A DNA stretch of 42,328 nucleotides, taken from contig JBELEM010000016.1 in NCBI GenBank assembly GCA_042093735.1, forward strand, positions 1 through 42,328. Reading direction: 5' to 3'. Position 1 is the stretch's first letter; every line of letters begins with the position of its first letter. Of this stretch, positions 34,125 to 41,693 are shown piece after piece. The translations under genes were made by a program, and so were the position numbers. This DNA comes from Hellea sp042093735. Its GTDB lineage: Bacteria > Pseudomonadota > Alphaproteobacteria > Caulobacterales > Maricaulaceae. The notes beneath the pieces were generated by a model, which searched no databases, had not been told where the DNA came from, and worked only from the letters and a program-made list of their open reading frames with translations.

Positions 34125-35852
34125 CTAACGTTCCATCATATCCGCATTACTTCGACCTGGTGGTACAAGCGGCCAAACATTTTCATATGTATCTATTTTT
34201 ACATGCATTAATATTGGCCCTGTTGCAGAGAGTAATCGTTCAATGCCATCATCAACTTCATCACCTTTTGTAATGGTGAAGGCTTCAATCTGGAAAGCTT
34301 TCGCAACCATTGCAAAATCAGGGTTATCATCTAAATTCACCTCAGAATAATTTTTCTCAAAGAAAACCTCTTGCCATTGACGAACCATACCAAGGGCTGA
34401 ATTATCTAATAATACAACCTTTAACGGTATATCATATCTAAATAGGGTGGCTAATTCTTGTATGTTCATCATTATCGAACCATCACCAGATACTGTAATT
34501 ACAGTTCGGTTTGGGGCACCTAACTTTGCCCCAAGACCGGCTGGCAAACCAAAACCCATCGTTCCCAAGCCACCCGATGTAATATGATCTTTTGGATTAT
34601 CAAAATAGCAATGCTGAGCTACCCACATCTGATGTTGTCCAACATCGCATGTAATTATCGCGCTACTATCTACACGTCTTGAAAGGTCATGTAGTAACTT
34701 AGGGGCATAGACACCTCCTGTTTTCATGTTTCCTATTGGTGACTTGTAATCCCATTCATATTCTTCCCGACGTGAAAAACAAAGACGCCTCCAATCCTCA
34801 CATTTTGCTTCCCCCGGATTTAATGCTTCCAAATTCTTTTTCAACGAGCCATCGAGAAATACATCAGTTTTTCTAAGTTTATTTATCTCTGCTATATCTA
34901 TGTCCATATGAATAACTTTAGCATTTGGAGCAAAGGTGTCTAACTTACCAGTTGCTCGGTCATCGAATCTAGCTCCAGCTACGATGAGCAAATCGCACTC
35001 TTGAACTGCATAATTTGCTGCTTTAAGGCCATGCATGCCTAACATACCTAAAAACTGAGGGTGGTCCGTGGGCAGTGAACCAAGCCCTTTTAAGGTCGAC
35101 ACTACTGGAATTTGTGTTCGATTAACGAGATCTCGCAACTCCTGGACGCCATCACCTTGAGCGATACCGCCACCTATATAAAAAAGTGGTTTCTTTGAGT
35201 CTTTAATTAGCTCTTCAGCTTTTGATATGTAATCACTTTGACCCATCTCTGGCTTTACTTTTGGATAGGGCCGCCATTTGTGTCGCTCTGTTGTGAGTGC
35301 ATTAGCGACATCTTTTGGCAAGTCTATTAGAACCGGTCCTGGTCTGCCTTCAGCTGCTATAAAATAGGCTTCTGCTACCATACCAGGAATATCCGCAGGA
35401 TCACGGGCAATATAACTATGCTTAACAATCGGTAGCGTAATACCGAAGATATCAACTTCTTGAAAAGCATCTGTGCCCATCAAATCAGAAGTAACTTGTC
35501 CTGTTACAAAAACAACAGGAACGGAGTCTAAATATGCATCAGCAATTGCTGTCACCAAATTAGTGGCCCCTGGACCAGATGTAGCAAATGCTGTTCCCGT
35601 TTTTCCAGTAGCTCTGGCGTATCCGATTGCAGCCATTCCACAACCTTGCTCGTGACGACACAATATATGACGCAAAGAGCCTACCTTAGGCAAAACATCA
35701 TATACGGGCATAATAGCACCCCCAGGGTAACCAAAAATAGTATCCACACCCTGTGCAGCTATTGATTCTAGCAATAAAAGAGCACCCGACTTTGGCTCGC
35801 GGTTAGCCAGAATTTTCGTTTGCTGATGTTCAAATTGGGTTGCTGTGGTCAT
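34125..35852 (-). CDS. ilvG: Acetolactate synthase large subunit, IlvG (AHAS II)-like
   Basis: A 575-residue ThDP enzyme that makes acetolactate or acetohydroxybutyrate, the shared step of Val, Leu and Ile synthesis. Seen: FGYPGGAIMPVYD, RHEQGCGMAAIGYARATG (catalytic Glu), ATSGPGATNLVTAIADAYLD, FVTGQVTSDLMGTDAFQEVD, and the ThDP motif VSGDGSIMMNIQELATLFRY. GMLGMHGLKAANYAVQECDL, ARFDDRATGKLDTFAP and the C-terminal NVWPLVPPGRSNADMMER resemble E. coli IlvG more than IlvB/IlvI as I recall them. A Gly-rich FAD site (YIGGGIAQGDG) is kept. It follows ilvC by 31 bp. Confidence 0.94.
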   Translation of the reverse strand: MTTATQFEHQQTKILANREPKSGALLLLESIAAQGVDTIFGYPGGAIMPVYDVLPKVGSLRHILCRHEQGCGMAAIGYARATGKTGTAFATSGPGATNLVTAIADAYLDSVPVVFVTGQVTSDLMGTDAFQEVDIFGITLPIVKHSYIARDPADIPGMVAEAYFIAAEGRPGPVLIDLPKDVANALTTERHKWRPYPKVKPEMGQSDYISKAEELIKDSKKPLFYIGGGIAQGDGVQELRDLVNRTQIPVVSTLKGLGSLPTDHPQFLGMLGMHGLKAANYAVQECDLLIVAGARFDDRATGKLDTFAPNAKVIHMDIDIAEINKLRKTDVFLDGSLKKNLEALNPGEAKCEDWRRLCFSRREEYEWDYKSPIGNMKTGGVYAPKLLHDLSRRVDSSAIITCDVGQHQMWVAQHCYFDNPKDHITSGGLGTMGFGLPAGLGAKLGAPNRTVITVSGDGSIMMNIQELATLFRYDIPLKVVLLDNSALGMVRQWQEVFFEKNYSEVNLDDNPDFAMVAKAFQIEAFTITKGDEVDDGIERLLSATGPILMHVKIDTYENVWPLVPPGRSNADMMER

Positions 35853-35883
35853 TTTTTTGCCTAGTCCTGTAGCTTAATGAAGA

Positions 35884-36912
35884 TTAATTTACATCCTTAT
35901 CTATAATTTTATTGGCGGCTATCCATGGCATCATTTCACGTAACTTGCTACCTGTCTGTTCGATCGGGTGGGCTTCCATATTACGACGCCTAGCTGTCAT
36001 AGATGGATAACCCAGGGCTCCCTCCTGAATAAATGATTTAGCATAATCTCCATTTTGAATGTTTTTTAAGGCTCTTCTCATAGCTTCTCTGGAACTGTGA
36101 TTCACAACTGCTTCACCAGTTACATATTCTCCATATTCAGCATTATTTGATATGGAATAATTCATGTTTGCTATGCCTCCCTCATAAATAAGGTCGACTA
36201 TTAATTTGGTCTCATGAAGACACTCAAAGTAAGCAAGCTCAGGCGGGTAGCCAGCTTCAGTTAGTGTTTCAAAACCCATTTTTATTAACTCAACAACGCC
36301 GCCACAAAGTACAGCTTGCTCACCAAAGAGATCTGTTTCTGTTTCATCCTTAAATGTAGTATGGATAATCGCAGTACGTCCACCCCCTACAGCTGATGCG
36401 TAGGATTTAGCTAATTCAAGAGCGTGGCCACCATTTGCATCCTGCGCAATTGCAATTAAATCTGGTATCCCCCGACCATTAATAAATTCATTTCTCACAG
36501 TATGACCAGGGGCTTTAGGAGCAATCATGACAACATCAAGATCTTTTCTAGGTGAAATTTGACCATAGTGAATTGCAAAACCGTGGCCAAACGCTAGTGC
36601 AGCGCCTTCCTTTATATTTGGCTCTATATCTTCACGGTATATTTTAGCCTGTAATTCATCAGGCGTAAGCACCATCACTACATCTGCCCCCTTAACTGCA
36701 TCTGAAGTAGCTAGAGAATGAAGACCATCGGCTTTTACCTTTTTGTTTGTACGACTATCTGGACGCAATCCCACAACAACTTGAACTCCTGAATCCTTTA
36801 GATTTAAGGCATGTGCACGGCCTTGGGATCCATAACCGAGTATTGCTACTTTCTTATTTTTGATGATCGAGAGATCACAATCTTTATCGTAATAAATATC
36901 TAGAGATGACAT
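35884..36912 (-). CDS. ilvC: Ketol-acid reductoisomerase, class I
   Basis: A 342-residue class I KARI that converts acetolactate to dihydroxyisovalerate with NADPH and magnesium. Seen: the Rossmann motif AILGYGSQGRAHALNLKDSG, VVVGLRPDSRTNKK (phosphate-binding Arg and Ser, so NADPH), APKAPGHTVRNEF, the metal ligands in DETETDLFGEQAVLCGG and ECLHETKLIVDLIYEGG, and SNNAEYGEY. The short form (about 340) lacks the duplicated domain of the E. coli class II enzyme. It is 11 bp from ilvD. Confidence 0.97.
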   Translation of the reverse strand: MSSLDIYYDKDCDLSIIKNKKVAILGYGSQGRAHALNLKDSGVQVVVGLRPDSRTNKKVKADGLHSLATSDAVKGADVVMVLTPDELQAKIYREDIEPNIKEGAALAFGHGFAIHYGQISPRKDLDVVMIAPKAPGHTVRNEFINGRGIPDLIAIAQDANGGHALELAKSYASAVGGGRTAIIHTTFKDETETDLFGEQAVLCGGVVELIKMGFETLTEAGYPPELAYFECLHETKLIVDLIYEGGIANMNYSISNNAEYGEYVTGEAVVNHSSREAMRRALKNIQNGDYAKSFIQEGALGYPSMTARRRNMEAHPIEQTGSKLREMMPWIAANKIIDKDVN

Positions 36913-36923
36913 AATTTTATTCC

Positions 36924-38594
36924 TTAGTTTTCAAATGGGAAGGATGTAACAGCACCTTTAGATGCTGAGCCTACAAGTTTAGCAAATTTAGCATAAGCGC
37001 CAGTGGTATATTTTGGTTTAGGGGGTGTCCAATCAGATACACGTGATTTTAAATCAGCATCAATATTTATTGTTCTAGCCTCAACATCGATGGTGATTAC
37101 ATCTCCATCTTTAACAAAAGCCAGAGGACCCCCTTTTGCAGCTTCAGGAGCAACATGTCCAATAACAAAGCCGTGTGAGGCGCCTGAAAAACGGCCATCA
37201 GTTATGAGCGCAACATGGTCGGCTAAATTTTGGCCCACTAGTGCTGCAGTAACCCCCAACATCTCTCTCATTCCTGGGCCACCGCAAGGACCTTCATTTC
37301 TTATTATAACAACATCGCCCTTTTTAATTCCATTATCTTGTACTTCTTTAAAACAGTCCTCTTCACTTTCAAACACACGCGCGCTCCCCTGAAAATAAAG
37401 TGCTCCGTGACCAGCTAATTTTACAACACAGCCCTCCGGAGCGAGGTCTCCATATAATATTCCATAACCTCCACGGGACTTCACTGGATCTGAAAAGTGC
37501 CTAACCACTTTTTGATCAGTCAGTTCTTTGCAATCTTTAATTTCTGTAAAAAGAGACTTTCCAGTGACAGTAGGTTGATCATAAATCCTTCCATCATCCA
37601 CTAAGCGTTTACCAATTAGCGCTGAACCACCAGCTGCGTAGAGGTCATATGCCATATATTTACCTCCAGGCTTCAGGTCCCCTATTACTGGAGTCGATCT
37701 AGAAATTTCATCAAACACGTCAATATTAAAATCAACAATGCCAGCTTCCGATGCTATGGCTAGTAAATGTAAAATAGCATTGGTGGAGGCCGCTGTGGCA
37801 GATAAAGCGATTGCTGCATTTTTCAAGGATTTTTGAGTAATCATATCGCGAGGTAATCTATTTTTCATAACACAGTCTACCACAGTTTGCCCTGCTATAT
37901 ATGCGCTAGTGTTTTTATTATCATTTATTGCGGGTATGTCGTTAGCACCCATTGGTGATAAACCAAGAAATGTCATAGCCATAGCCATAGAGTTTGCTGT
38001 AAATTGACCTCCACAGGCCCCTGCACCAGGGCAAGCAGCCTTCTCTATTTCCTTTAACTCTGCCTCGTCTATAATCCCAGCCGCACATGCACCTACAGCT
38101 TCAAAAACATCCTGAACGGATAGATCTTTACCTTTATGATTTCCCGGCATTATTGACCCACCATACAACACTACACCAGGTATATTCATTCGGGCTAAAG
38201 CCATTCCTGCAGCAGGAATTGTTTTATCACAAGCAACCAAAATTATTACACCATCTAAAGAATGACCCTTTACGGCTAATTCAATTGAGTCAGCTATTAC
38301 CTCACGGGACATTAATGAAGCACGCATGCCTTCACTACCCATCGTTATTCCATCAGAAACTGCAATAGAATTGAAGTCTACAGGTGTACCCCCTGCAGCG
38401 CGAATTCCAGCACGAACAGGCACGGCTAACTTATCTAAATCCATGTTACATGGACCCATATTGGTCCAAGTATTGAAAACAGCTATGATCGGGCCCTCAA
38501 AATTTTTATCATCCATACCAGTAGCACGCAGCATTGCTCTAGCAGCAGCTCTACTCGGACCATCAACTATAGCATTACTTTTCTTATCAAACAC
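36924..38594 (-). CDS. ilvD: Dihydroxy-acid dehydratase
   Basis: A 556-residue IlvD, the Fe-S dehydratase of Val and Ile synthesis. Cluster Cys lie in NMGPCNMDLD, VACDKTIPAAGMAL and CPGAGACGGQFTANSMA; the C-terminal FSGASHGFVIGHVAPEAA is diagnostic. The length is that of the shorter IlvD group (about 560, as in actinobacteria and cyanobacteria) rather than the 616-residue E. coli type. The start is GTG 38594, with AGGGAG seven bases upstream, and lies 20 bases after the T-run of the attenuator terminator. It is the first structural gene of the branched-chain operon. Confidence 0.97.
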   Translation of the reverse strand: MFDKKSNAIVDGPSRAAARAMLRATGMDDKNFEGPIIAVFNTWTNMGPCNMDLDKLAVPVRAGIRAAGGTPVDFNSIAVSDGITMGSEGMRASLMSREVIADSIELAVKGHSLDGVIILVACDKTIPAAGMALARMNIPGVVLYGGSIMPGNHKGKDLSVQDVFEAVGACAAGIIDEAELKEIEKAACPGAGACGGQFTANSMAMAMTFLGLSPMGANDIPAINDNKNTSAYIAGQTVVDCVMKNRLPRDMITQKSLKNAAIALSATAASTNAILHLLAIASEAGIVDFNIDVFDEISRSTPVIGDLKPGGKYMAYDLYAAGGSALIGKRLVDDGRIYDQPTVTGKSLFTEIKDCKELTDQKVVRHFSDPVKSRGGYGILYGDLAPEGCVVKLAGHGALYFQGSARVFESEEDCFKEVQDNGIKKGDVVIIRNEGPCGGPGMREMLGVTAALVGQNLADHVALITDGRFSGASHGFVIGHVAPEAAKGGPLAFVKDGDVITIDVEARTINIDADLKSRVSDWTPPKPKYTTGAYAKFAKLVGSASKGAVTSFPFEN

Positions 38595-38613
38595 ACATAA
38601 TCTCCCTAAGCAT

Positions 38614-38641
38614 AAAAAAACCCGCTCGGTTAGGAGCGGGT
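38614..38641 (-). terminator. Intrinsic terminator of the ilv-leu attenuator
   Basis: Read on the minus strand: an 8-bp perfect GC-rich stem, ACCCGCTC against GAGCGGGT, with a 6-base loop (CTAACC), followed directly by a run of six to seven T. It lies between the leader peptide and ilvD, pointing towards ilvD. On the plus strand the tract becomes an A-run before the hairpin, so it works only on the minus strand. Its 5' arm can instead pair with leader bases 38670-38675. Confidence 0.93.
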
Positions 38642-38675
38642 GAATTAGGCTTATAACTCTTACCTAAATCCCGCT
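38635..38675 (-). promoter_or_regulatory. Antiterminator hairpin of the ilv-leu attenuator
   Basis: Minus strand: AGCGGG at 38675-38670 is the exact complement of CCCGCT at 38640-38635, the 5' arm of the terminator. Between them TTAGG (38667-38663) pairs with CCTAA (38649-38645), extending the stem with a loop of about 13 bases. This structure and the terminator are mutually exclusive. AGCGGG lies in the last codons of the leader peptide (AGC GGG ATT TAG), so a ribosome that reaches the stop covers it and lets the terminator form, while a ribosome stalled earlier at Leu/Ile/Val codons leaves it free. Confidence 0.8.
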
Positions 38676-38750
38676 TTTTTTAATGCTAATGAGCAGTACT
38701 TCCAAACTAAGGACGCCAACAATAAAAAGTTCTAAGAGACGTCGTGCCAC
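38664..38750 (-). CDS. Branched-chain leader peptide (attenuator)
   Basis: A 28-codon frame on the minus strand upstream of ilvD. From GTG 38750, with AAGGG four bases upstream, 14 of 28 residues are branched-chain: Leu at 5, 6, 8, 14, 16, 19, 20; Ile at 10, 21, 23, 28; Val at 11, 13, 18. Residues 18-21 are four in a row (V-L-L-I). The final codons (Ser-Gly-Ile-stop) contain the antiterminator arm. Length and composition resemble E. coli ilvL (32) and leuL (28), though I see no sequence similarity. The frame is open to ATG 38792 (42 codons, also Ile/Val rich), but that ATG coincides with the predicted transcription start. No function beyond being translated is expected. Confidence 0.82.
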   Translation of the reverse strand: MARRLLELFIVGVLSLEVLLISIKKSGI

Positions 38751-38788
38751 AACACCCTTGTCTTTTTTACAATATTCCTGAGTTATAA

Positions 38789-38804
38789 TCATACTATTAT
38801 ACCA
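38789..38804 (-). promoter_or_regulatory. Extended -10 promoter of the ilv-leu operon
   Basis: Minus strand: TGGTATAAT at 38804-38796, a perfect extended -10 element (TG-n-TATAAT). The -35 region 17 bases upstream (TTATAC) is poor, as usual for extended -10 promoters. Transcription would start near 38789-38790, giving an untranslated leader of about 40 bases before the leader peptide GTG. The 110 bp from here back to metB are AT-rich; a metX-metB transcript could also read in, as I see no terminator after metB. Confidence 0.7.
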
Positions 38805-38915
38805 TTACCAAATTATGAGTATAAATATTCTAAAGAAACACCTTAAGCAACACAAATATTTACCCTAAAATAGTTTATTTTTTTGGATAAAACATAAATT
38901 TATGCCCCATATAGG

Positions 38916-40061
38916 CTAAATTAGGGTAAATGATGCCGATAAGTCCTGAATTATATCCTCAGAACTTTCAAGGCCGATAGAAATTCTAAGTAAATTTTCT
39001 TTTATTCCAGCAGCACGTCTTGATGTTTCAGACATCCCCCCGTGGGTCATCGTTGGCGGATAAGAAATTAAACTCTCAACACCCCCAAGGCTTGGAGCCA
39101 ATTGAAATATCTTTAGACTTTCTATAACACTCTTAGCTGAGTTAAACCCTCCAATAACTTCGAACGAAATCATCGCACCTGGCCCGCTTTGCTGTTTTTT
39201 ACATAAATTATAACCGGGGTCTGAGGGTAAACCAGGATAGTAGACTTTAGAAATTTTGGGGTGATTGTAAAGAAATTGCGCTACCTTTATTGCACTTGAC
39301 TCTTGGGCATCCATCCTTGCGTGTAATGTGCGCATTCCGCGTAAGGCCATGAAACTATCAAAGGGGGATCCCGTAACACCTAAGCAATTTGCCCACCATG
39401 CTAATTGATTACCATGGTCTTCTTTTTTTGATATAATGGCACCGCCAACAACATCACTATGTCCATTTAAATACTTGGTAGTGGAATGAATAGAAAAATC
39501 TGCGCCCAAGTCCAGTGGCCTTTGCCGAACAGGAGATAAAAATGTATTATCAACAGCTACCTGAGCACCAACAGATTTAGCTAACTTACAAATTTCTGGG
39601 ATGTCAACTAGTCTCATCAATGGGTTTGAGGGTGACTCTAACATAACAAGAGCAGGTTTCTCTTTAAAAGCTTCACTAACTTCCATTGCATCTAAAAAGT
39701 CTATGAATTTAACTTTTAATCGGCCTTGCTCTGCTCGGTTACTTAAAAGTCGGTGCGTTCCTGCATAACAATCATTAGGTGCGAGGATCAATGCGTCCGC
39801 ATTAAATAGGTTTGTCACTAAGTCAATTGCTGACATACCAGAAGATGTGACAACGCACGAGGATCCATTTTCTAATAATGTTAATGTTTCAGCTAGTTCG
39901 TCTCGGTTGGGATTTGCTGTTCGGCTATAATCGTATTTGCCTTTCTGAGTTATTGTTTCAAAGCAATATGTGGAACTGAGATATATGGGAGGACTTACTG
40001 ATTTATAAGCGGGGTCATCGCCCATTCCTGCCTGTACTAATAATGTACGCTTTGAAGTCAT
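38916..40061 (-). CDS. metB: Cystathionine gamma-synthase
   Basis: A 381-residue PLP enzyme of the Cys/Met metabolism family. It matches the E. coli MetB pattern along its length: PPIYLSSTYCFE, YDYSRTANPNRDELAETL, APNDCYAGTHRL, VMLESPSNPLMRLVDI, the PLP Lys196 in HSTTKYLNGHSDVVGG, WWANCLGVTGSPFDSFMALRG, and SLGGVESLISYPPTMTHGGM. It should join an activated homoserine with cysteine to form cystathionine; a direct sulfhydrylase role (MetZ) is possible but the sequence is closer to MetB. It lies 31-46 bp downstream of metX, probably in the same riboswitch-controlled operon. Confidence 0.9.
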   Translation of the reverse strand: MTSKRTLLVQAGMGDDPAYKSVSPPIYLSSTYCFETITQKGKYDYSRTANPNRDELAETLTLLENGSSCVVTSSGMSAIDLVTNLFNADALILAPNDCYAGTHRLLSNRAEQGRLKVKFIDFLDAMEVSEAFKEKPALVMLESPSNPLMRLVDIPEICKLAKSVGAQVAVDNTFLSPVRQRPLDLGADFSIHSTTKYLNGHSDVVGGAIISKKEDHGNQLAWWANCLGVTGSPFDSFMALRGMRTLHARMDAQESSAIKVAQFLYNHPKISKVYYPGLPSDPGYNLCKKQQSGPGAMISFEVIGGFNSAKSVIESLKIFQLAPSLGGVESLISYPPTMTHGGMSETSRRAAGIKENLLRISIGLESSEDIIQDLSASFTLI

Positions 40062-40091
40062 ATCTTCGCCTATGTGAAATACAGAATTTTA

Positions 40092-41045
40092 TTAACCCAA
40101 ACTTTGACAGAATTTCAATAGGCGGGGTGCCATTGCATCATATTCTTTCAAAAATGCATCATGGCCATAAAGAGATGTAAAAGTAAACAGCTCAGATACC
40201 CCCCCCAAACGATCGCGCAACTCTCGAACATTAGCTAAGGGAGAGAGTTGGTCCGACGTAGCTGACATGAGTAAAGTAGGGGTTGTTATTAATTCAGGCT
40301 CTATATTATGCAAGTCAATGGATTCTGATAAAGCTAGAAATCGCTCTGCATCCATGAGGTCGGCGAATGCGTCGCCGCGTGAACCTAAATATTCACATAT
40401 ATCAAACTTTGATGGAAATCTTTGTGTTTCACTGAGGTTGAACCTATTATCAAATTCCTCTGCCGTGCGATAAGTAGTCATCGCTAGTTCACGAGCAAGT
40501 TTCATTCCTTTCTCAGGTGCACCTGCTTCTAGTCCGAGCATAACAGCACGCCTCTGTATGCCCCGCCAGGCGACTCCTATGGGATAAGGTTTATGCGCAG
40601 CGCCTATTATACAAATATTATCAACCATATTTCGAAAATCATGGGCAAACGCAAGAGCGGTCATACCCCCATATGAAGATCCAATTATAGCGCTTACATT
40701 GCTAATCTTATTAAATAATAGCAGTTCTTTTAATCGAGCGGCTTGGTCATGAGTAGTTATAGACTTAGGTCGACTTTCACTTTCAATAGAGGGGGCAAAA
40801 TCAAGGCCTATGACTGCAAACTTATTCAGATCAATCGGGCCGCCATGCCTCACTAAAGTCGACCACCAACCCCTGTTAAGTCTGCCTCCATCCGCAACAA
40901 ACCTAGAAGCAGAAATACCGCCCATTATGACAATTACCGGACCATTCTCATTTCCATAAACACGCCCTATAACCTCGTCATTTTTTATGACACATCCGCG
41001 CTGCAAGATGTTATCGCCTAACTTAACTCTTATATCTCGCGGCAT
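40092..41045 (-). CDS. metX: Homoserine O-acyltransferase, MetX family
   Basis: A 317-residue alpha/beta hydrolase. Seen: GGISASRFVADGG (oxyanion region), RGWWSTLVRHGGPID, the nucleophile Ser124 in GSSYGGMTALAFAHD, AMTTYRTAEEFDNRF, LALSESIDLH, and the Asp and His in MSATSDQLSPLANVREL and YGHDAFLKEYD. The G-G-I-S-A-x-R form resembles the Xanthomonas-type MetX, reported to use succinyl-CoA, which would suit the MetB partner; acetyl-CoA use is not excluded. I take ATG 41045, eight bases after GGAG, rather than GTG 41051. The SAM-I riboswitch is directly upstream. Confidence 0.9.
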   Translation of the reverse strand: MPRDIRVKLGDNILQRGCVIKNDEVIGRVYGNENGPVIVIMGGISASRFVADGGRLNRGWWSTLVRHGGPIDLNKFAVIGLDFAPSIESESRPKSITTHDQAARLKELLLFNKISNVSAIIGSSYGGMTALAFAHDFRNMVDNICIIGAAHKPYPIGVAWRGIQRRAVMLGLEAGAPEKGMKLARELAMTTYRTAEEFDNRFNLSETQRFPSKFDICEYLGSRGDAFADLMDAERFLALSESIDLHNIEPELITTPTLLMSATSDQLSPLANVRELRDRLGGVSELFTFTSLYGHDAFLKEYDAMAPRLLKFCQSLG

Positions 41046-41053
41046 CGCCACTA

Positions 41054-41080
41054 CTCCGATTTTAATGCCAATATGCGGAG
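41054..41080 (-). promoter_or_regulatory. Possible Shine-Dalgarno sequestering hairpin of metX
   Basis: Minus strand: CTCCG at 41080-41076 is complementary to CGGAG at 41058-41054, which contains the metX ribosome site. The loop is 17 bases. Just upstream, ATCTTTC (41086-41080) can pair with GGAAGAT (41114-41108), which includes the 3' strand of riboswitch helix P1. That gives a plausible switch: SAM bound, P1 formed, ribosome site paired. There is no T-run, so termination is unlikely. A 5-bp stem is weak evidence alone. Confidence 0.45.
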
Positions 41081-41102
41081 AAAGATTTCAAGCCCTTAGC
41101 CA

Positions 41103-41202
41103 GTAACATCTTCCGGAATTATCCGCAGGAATTGGCACCGTCTGTATAAACAAGGTTGCCCCGACTTTCTAAGGGCCTGTCCCTCGGTCGGTCTTGATGA
41201 AT
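41103..41202 (-). ncRNA. SAM-I (S-box) riboswitch
   Basis: Read on the minus strand, about 100 bases match the S-box consensus in order: CATCAAGA (P1 5' side), CCGAC opening P2, GAGGGACAGGCCC, GTCGG closing P2, GGCAACC, a small P3 hairpin, GGTGCCAATTCCTGCGG, a P4 hairpin (CGGA-TAA-TTCCG), and GAAGATG closing P1. The k-turn and SAM-binding residues (GGGAcaGGCCC, GGCAACC, GGTGCcAATTCC) are all kept. It lies 58 bases before metX. A weak promoter, TTGACG at 41236-41231 with CATATC 17 bases on, precedes it, just after the DUF983 stop. Confidence 0.93.
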
Positions 41203-41239
41203 ATATCGATATGACTTATACAGCCGCAGACGTCAAGTA

Positions 41240-41605
41240 TTAGGAAGTTGGCGCATCAGTGGACCAAATAAGCGCAATAAAAAAACCCTTTATTCTAGGC
41301 AATATTATTAAGCAGATAACGACACCAATCACAACCAATGACAATGTACGTAGCCAGTCAGGTATGTTCAGCTTAAAGGTAATTAAATAAAAAAATGGCG
41401 CAAGAAGGTGCCCCGAGACAAGCATAGATGCCCAAGCAGGTCCGTCATCTGCCCTTACATTTATCCATTTTGCTCCGCAACTATAACACATTTCGACTTG
41501 CTTAAGGTAACTTTCAAATAGCTTGGATTTACCGCACTTAGGGCAAGATCCAATAAAGCCTCTTTTCAATGCCTCTAATTTTTTTGTCTTTGAGTTACTA
41601 TCCAT
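41240..41605 (-). CDS. DUF983 family membrane protein
   Basis: A 121-residue protein with the DUF983 pattern: GFIGSCPKCGKSKLFESYLK and EMCYSCGAKW (two Cys pairs forming a likely zinc ribbon), ADDGPAWASMLVSGHL, then two membrane helices (about residues 63-83 and 86-108). DUF983 genes often accompany respiratory oxidase or nudix genes; the function is unknown. The frame opens at 41668, but ATG 41605 (MDSNSKTKK) fits the family start. It is divergent from the kinase-like gene and its stop is directly upstream of the riboswitch promoter. Confidence 0.88.
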   Translation of the reverse strand: MDSNSKTKKLEALKRGFIGSCPKCGKSKLFESYLKQVEMCYSCGAKWINVRADDGPAWASMLVSGHLLAPFFYLITFKLNIPDWLRTLSLVVIGVVICLIILPRIKGFFIALIWSTDAPTS

Positions 41606-41693
41606 GAGCCATAGTAGTATTATTATATGATTTAATATAATGGCCTTATTGACACATCTCCCGCACAACCATAATCAATATACGTTGGGTTTA

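Noticed and set aside
38614..38641. Terminator of metB or of a plus-strand gene
   Set aside because: It lies 275 bases beyond the metB stop with a promoter and leader in between, and on the plus strand no T-run follows the hairpin.
38087..38643. Plus-strand frames opposite ilvD and its leader
   Set aside because: Their translations are low-complexity shadows of ilvD and of the attenuator; nothing supports expression.
38664..38792. A 42-codon leader starting at ATG 38792
   Set aside because: The frame is open, but this ATG is at the predicted transcription start, right after TATAAT, and has no ribosome site; the GTG at 38750 has one. A leaderless start is not excluded.
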